Assembly: GCA_030653385.1 (NCBI GenBank)
Contig: JAURZM010000079.1
Span: 1 to 64,000, forward strand
DNA from: Rubrivivax sp.
Lineage (GTDB): Bacteria > Pseudomonadota > Gammaproteobacteria > Burkholderiales > Burkholderiaceae_C
Direction of reading: 5' to 3'
Length of the DNA: 64,000 nt
The notes beneath the pieces are model-generated. The model had not been told where the DNA came from, searched no databases, and saw nothing but the letters and a program-made list of their open reading frames with translations. Positions 60,041-64,000 of the stretch are shown here, piece after piece (the stretch's first letter is position 1; every line of letters starts with the position of its first letter). The translations under genes and the position numbers were made by a program.

Positions 60041-61945
60041 ATGACCTCCCCCGAAAGCCAGACACCCAGCCGTCGCCTTTTCCTCAGCACCTCAGCCGCT
60101 GCCGTGGCAGGCGTCGGCCTGGTCGCCTGCTCGGACAAACCCGCCACTGCCACCGGGGCGGCGTCGGCGCCGGTGCTGGGCACCACCGGCCAACACGCCG
60201 GCAGCGCGCACCTGAAGCCGGGCGAGCTGGATACCTACTACGGCCTGTGGAGCGGTGGCCATACCGGTGACGTGCGCGTGCTGGGCCTGCCATCGGGCCG
60301 TGAGTTGCTGCGCATCCCCTGCTTCGTGCCCGATGCGCTGGTGGGCTGGGGCCACACCAACGAGTCCAAGAAGATCATGGGCACCAAGGCCGACGGCTCG
60401 TTGCGCTACACGGTGGGCGACACCCACCACGTGCATGCTTCGTACAAGGACGGCAACTACGACGGCCGCTACGCCTGGGTCAACGACAAGATCAACTCGC
60501 GCGTTGCGCGCATCCGGCTCGACTACTTCGTCTGCGACAAGATCACCAAGCTGCCCAACGTGCAGGGCTTCCACGGCATCTTTCCCGACAAACGCGACCC
60601 GGTGGATGCGGCGGTCAACTACACCACGCGTGTCTTCTGCGGCGGTGAGTTCTCGATTCCGCTGCCCAACGCCCCGATCGAGGACGACACCAAGTACCGC
60701 TCACTGTTCAGCTGCGTCGACGCCGAGACCATGGAGGTGCGCTGGCAGGTGCTGATCGACGGCAACTGCGACCTCGTGGCCACCTCGTACGACGGCAAGC
60801 TGGCTGCGGCCAACCAGTACAACACCGAGATGGGCGCGCGCTACGAGAACATGATGTCGGCCGAGCGCGACGCCTGCATCTTCTACAACATCGCCCGCAT
60901 CGAACAGGCGGTGAAGGAGGGCAAGGTCAAGACCATCGGCAGCTCCAAGGTGCCGGTCGTCGACGGCACGCGCGAGGCGAACAAGGACCCGAAGACGGCG
61001 CTCGTCGGCTACGTCTCGGTGCCCAAGAACCCGCACGGGGTCAACGCGAGCCCGGACGGAAAGTACTTCATCTGCGCCGGCAAGCTCTCGCCCACGGCCA
61101 CGGTGATCGAGCTCGCCAAGGTGCTCGACTGGTTCGACGGCAAGATCGACAAGATCGACGACACGATCGTCGCCGAGGTGGAGCTGGGCCTGGGCCCGCT
61201 GCACACCGCCTTCGACGGGCGCGGCAATGCCTACACCACGCTGTTCCTCGACAGCCAGGTCGTGAAGTGGAACGTCGACCAGGCGATTGCCTTCCACAAG
61301 GGCGACAAGAATGCCAAGTACGTGGTCGACCGCATCGACGTGCACTACCAGCCCGGACACATCAACGCCTCGCAGTCCGAGACCGTGGCGGCCGATGGCA
61401 AGTACCTCTGCGTGGGTTGCAAGTTCTCCAAGGACCGCTTCCTGCCGGTGGGTCCGCTGCACGCCGAAAACGAGCAGATCATCGACATCTCGGGCGAGAA
61501 GATGGTGCTGCTGGCCGATCACCCGGTGCGCGGCGAGCCGCATGACTTCGTCTTCTTCAAGCGTGAGTTGCTCAAGCCCAAGCAGGTCTATGACCTCGAC
61601 GAGTTCCCTCTGGCGGTGAAGGACCCGAAGGATGCTGGCGTCACGCGCAACGGCCGCAAGGTCACGGTGCGCATGACCTCGCAGGCGCCGGCATTCGAGC
61701 CGCGCGAGTTCAAGGTCCGGCGCGGCGACGAGGTGACGCTGATCTGGACCAACCTGGACAAGATCCAGGATCTGACACACGGGCTGGCGATCCCCGACTA
61801 CAACATCAACTTCATCACCAATCCGCTCGAAACCGCTTCGGTCACCTTCACAGCCGACCAGGTGGGCGTGTTCTGGTACTACTGCACCCACTTCTGCCAC
61901 GCGCTGCACCTGGAAATGCGCGGACGGATGTACGTCGAAGCCTGA
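60041..61945 (+). CDS. nosZ: nitrous oxide reductase
   Basis: Periplasmic copper enzyme reducing N2O to N2, the last step of denitrification. 634 residues. A Tat signal (SRRLFLSTS, residues 10-18) marks the Tat-exported clade. The beta-propeller has CuZ histidines in DTHHVH, PKNPHGVN, GPLHTAF and YQPGHINAS. The C-terminal cupredoxin domain has the CuA site CTHFCHALHLEM (two Cys, His, Met). ATG 60041 is preceded by AAGGAC. It is followed after 39 bases by nosR, the reverse of the common nosR-nosZ order. Confidence 0.97.
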   Translation: MTSPESQTPSRRLFLSTSAAAVAGVGLVACSDKPATATGAASAPVLGTTGQHAGSAHLKPGELDTYYGLWSGGHTGDVRVLGLPSGRELLRIPCFVPDALVGWGHTNESKKIMGTKADGSLRYTVGDTHHVHASYKDGNYDGRYAWVNDKINSRVARIRLDYFVCDKITKLPNVQGFHGIFPDKRDPVDAAVNYTTRVFCGGEFSIPLPNAPIEDDTKYRSLFSCVDAETMEVRWQVLIDGNCDLVATSYDGKLAAANQYNTEMGARYENMMSAERDACIFYNIARIEQAVKEGKVKTIGSSKVPVVDGTREANKDPKTALVGYVSVPKNPHGVNASPDGKYFICAGKLSPTATVIELAKVLDWFDGKIDKIDDTIVAEVELGLGPLHTAFDGRGNAYTTLFLDSQVVKWNVDQAIAFHKGDKNAKYVVDRIDVHYQPGHINASQSETVAADGKYLCVGCKFSKDRFLPVGPLHAENEQIIDISGEKMVLLADHPVRGEPHDFVFFKRELLKPKQVYDLDEFPLAVKDPKDAGVTRNGRKVTVRMTSQAPAFEPREFKVRRGDEVTLIWTNLDKIQDLTHGLAIPDYNINFITNPLETASVTFTADQVGVFWYYCTHFCHALHLEMRGRMYVEA

Positions 61946-61984
61946 GCAAACGACCGCGGCCGTGGCCCGGTCGACATCGACGCC

Positions 61985-64000
61985 ATGATCCGCCGCTTGC
62001 TCCTCGTCCTGCCGCTGCTGCTGGCGCTGCTGTGGCCGGCCCTGGCCCGCAGCCAGGCCTACGAGGCCCGTTTGCCGCCCGACCTGGCCACCACGCCCGA
62101 CCTCTGCGCGCGTGTGCCCTGCGGCGACGTGTTTCCCGGCGCGGTGTCGTTCTCGCTGCGCTTGGGGCAGCCACCTTACGTCGAGGCCTACGGCGGCGCG
62201 GACGGTCGCACGCTGCTGGGCTGGGTGATGCTGTCCACCGACATCACCGATCTGCCGGCCTACTCGGGCAAGCCCGTGGTGACGCTGATCGGCATGGACC
62301 GCGCCGGCCGCTTCGTCGGCGTCAAGATCCTCAAGCACTCCGAGCCCATCCTGCTGCTGGGCATCCCGGAGTCCACGCTGGCGGAGTTCAACGCGCAGTA
62401 CCTGGGCAAGCAGGTCACGCAGACCATCGAGGTCGGTCCTTCGCGGCCCGAAGAAGGTGTGATCGGCATGGATGCGATCTCCGGCGCCACGGTGACGGTG
62501 ATCGCACAGAACCAGGTGATCACGAGTTCCGGACAGGCGGTGGCGCGCCAGGTCGGCCTGATCGAGCCAACACGGCGCGACCCTGCCCGATTCGCGCCGC
62601 AGGGCCGCCTGCTCGCCTGGGACGAGTTGGTGGCGCTGGGCGCGGTGCAGCGGCTGCGCGTCGAAGCGCACCAGGTGGGGCTGCCGCGCAGCGCCGAGCC
62701 GTTCATCGAACTGTGGTTCGGCGACCTCAACCACCCCGACGTGGCGCGCAGCGTGCTGGGCGCCGGTGTGCACGACACCCTGCGCGCACGCCTGCGGCCC
62801 GGCGAGAGTGCGATCTTCGTGGTGCGCACTGCGGGTGTGGAGTCCTTCAAGGGCTCGGGCTTCGTGCGCGGCGGCCTTTACGACCGCGTGCAGGTCAAGC
62901 AGGGGCCCGATGCCTTCACCTTCCGTGACCTCGACTCGATCAACCTCTACGGCCTGGCTGCCGCCGGTGCGCCGTCGCCCACCGAGTCGGCCATCTTCAT
63001 CCTGCGCTCGGCGTCGTTCTCTGCGGCCTACCCGTGGAAGCTGGCCTTCCTGGGCAACCGCGTCGACCGCGCCACCGGGCAGCGCACCTTTGCCACCTTC
63101 GAAAGCCGGCTGTGGCTGGCCGGCGCGCTGCTTGAAGGCGGCCGCCCGAAGCTGACCGAGCCCCAGGCGCCCTGGGTGCGCATCTGGCGCGCACGGGCGC
63201 TCGAGATCGGCCTGTTCAGCGCGCTGCTCGTGGCGGTGGGCGTGGTCTACGCGTCGCGCGAACGGCTCACCCGGCTGTCCACGCACAAGAACAAGTGGCC
63301 GGTCAACGGCTTCAAGTACACGGCCTGGGCCTTGTCGATCGGTTTCGTGGGCTTCGGGCTGTTGGCGCAGCCCTCGATCACGCAGGTGTTGACCTGGTTC
63401 CACGCGCTGCTGTTCCAGTGGACCTGGTCGCTGTTCCTGTCCGACCCCTTCATTTTCATTTTCTGGGTCTTCATCATCGTCACGGTCTTCCTGTTCGGGC
63501 GCGGCCTGTTCTGCGGCTGGCTGTGTCCATTCGGGTCGTTGTCGGAGGCGATGTACAAGCTCGGTGGCCTGATCGGCCTGAAGCGCTGGCAGCGCCACCT
63601 GCCGCGTGCCTGGCACGATCGGCTGAAGTGGGTCAAGTACGGCGTCTTCTTCGGCCTGCTGGCGGTCTCGATGTTCTCGATGGTGCTGGCCGAGATGCTG
63701 GCCGAGGTGGAGCCCTTCAAGACCACCTTCCTCGTCGGCGTGGCCAACCGCAGCTGGCCCTACGGCCTGTTCGTCGCGCTCATTCTGGGCGTGTCCTTGT
63801 TCGTCGAGCGGCCCTATTGCAAGTACATCTGCCCGCTGGGCGCGGCACTGGCCATGCCCAGCACCTTTCGCTGGTTCGGGCTGCCCCGCAAGATGGACTG
63901 CAACAGCTGCAAGGCCTGCGCGGTGGGCTGCGGCTCGCTGGCGATCGACGCCGACGGCCGCATCGATGCCCGGGAGTGCCTGCACTGCCTGGACTGCCTG
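61985..64000 (+). CDS. nosR: NosR membrane flavo-iron-sulfur protein (3' end cut by the window)
   Basis: Supports nosZ expression and N2O reduction in vivo, passing electrons across the membrane. 672 codons are visible. The signal peptide ends near residue 24. A periplasmic FMN-binding domain (to ~400) has the flavinylation site ISGAT (Thr169). Several transmembrane segments lie between ~405 and 620. Cytoplasmic motifs CGWLCPFGS (~510) and CKYICPLGA (~612) are followed by ferredoxin-type CNSCKACAVGC and CLHCLDCL, where the sequence ends. Perhaps a few dozen residues are missing. No stop occurs in the frame. Confidence 0.95.
   Translation, partial: MIRRLLLVLPLLLALLWPALARSQAYEARLPPDLATTPDLCARVPCGDVFPGAVSFSLRLGQPPYVEAYGGADGRTLLGWVMLSTDITDLPAYSGKPVVTLIGMDRAGRFVGVKILKHSEPILLLGIPESTLAEFNAQYLGKQVTQTIEVGPSRPEEGVIGMDAISGATVTVIAQNQVITSSGQAVARQVGLIEPTRRDPARFAPQGRLLAWDELVALGAVQRLRVEAHQVGLPRSAEPFIELWFGDLNHPDVARSVLGAGVHDTLRARLRPGESAIFVVRTAGVESFKGSGFVRGGLYDRVQVKQGPDAFTFRDLDSINLYGLAAAGAPSPTESAIFILRSASFSAAYPWKLAFLGNRVDRATGQRTFATFESRLWLAGALLEGGRPKLTEPQAPWVRIWRARALEIGLFSALLVAVGVVYASRERLTRLSTHKNKWPVNGFKYTAWALSIGFVGFGLLAQPSITQVLTWFHALLFQWTWSLFLSDPFIFIFWVFIIVTVFLFGRGLFCGWLCPFGSLSEAMYKLGGLIGLKRWQRHLPRAWHDRLKWVKYGVFFGLLAVSMFSMVLAEMLAEVEPFKTTFLVGVANRSWPYGLFVALILGVSLFVERPYCKYICPLGAALAMPSTFRWFGLPRKMDCNSCKACAVGCGSLAIDADGRIDARECLHCLDCL

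Noticed and set aside
60701..63985. 1094-codon open frame on the minus strand across nosZ and nosR
   Set aside because: It is the mirror of two strongly supported genes in a GC-rich region. Its His/Arg/Gln-rich translation has no recognisable domain.

Overview
The window looks like chromosomal DNA of a Burkholderiales betaproteobacterium, probably of the Rubrivivax/Leptothrix/Methylibium-type group. The evidence is very high GC with strong third-position bias, the housekeeping order yebC-purD-hemF-nadD-rsfS-rlmH-maf-rng, Bug-type and TRAP transport proteins, fused isobutyryl-CoA mutase (IcmF), and an aerobic kynurenine / 2-aminobenzoate-CoA module. I found no tRNA, rRNA, CRISPR array or prophage. 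The gene at the right edge (nosR) is cut by the window end.

Layout. 0.1-4.9 kb: acnA facing mutL, with a palindromic repeat between their 3' ends. 5.0-8.3 kb: a heme-oxygenase-fold protein coupled to an RpfF-like crotonase (possible DSF-type signal synthase), then an ECF sigma factor coupled to its YCII partner. 8.4-15.8 kb: an EEP nuclease/phosphatase-fold protein, an HMG-CoA-lyase-like enzyme and class III CoA transferase pair, an NTF2-fold protein, a diguanylate cyclase and an unknown zinc-ribbon membrane protein. 15.9-25.1 kb: icmF divergent from coaX around a perfect 20-bp palindrome, then a hybrid kinase, CBS protein, alpha/beta hydrolase and DUF418 membrane protein. 25.1-31.2 kb: a thioesterase and 2-aminobenzoate-CoA ligase divergent from kynB-kynU-kynA, then GST and VOC genes. 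Together these can take tryptophan to kynurenine, anthranilate and 2-aminobenzoyl-CoA.

31.4-36 kb: an orphan Bug binding protein, DUF4287/DUF5655 protein, aminopeptidase P and ROK kinase. 36.1-45.7 kb: a catabolic/transport block on the minus strand (Rieske oxygenase, glutamine-synthetase-like ligase, 2Fe-2S ferredoxin, TRAP permeases, TRAP binding protein). It is interrupted by an oppositely oriented hybrid kinase plus PhnD-type binding protein. This is the best candidate for an uncharacterised substrate-sensing and degradation system. 45.8-48.6 kb: a second diguanylate cyclase and a DUF2130 nuclease-fold coiled-coil protein. 48.7-55.5 kb: the conserved housekeeping operon, with an unusual histone-like tail on RsfS. 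55.7-57.8 kb: an XRE/TPR regulator and an unknown helical-repeat protein. 57.8-58.3 kb: remains of an IS110-family transposase. 58.4-64 kb: a nitrous-oxide-reduction island (apbE/nosX, cytochrome c, nosZ, nosR) with an FNR/DNR-type box between the divergent transcripts.

A recurring GC-rich palindromic element is a theme. Two nearly identical 83-bp copies lie between convergent genes, and two related copies lie inside open reading frames (icmF and kynA), where they add residues to the proteins.
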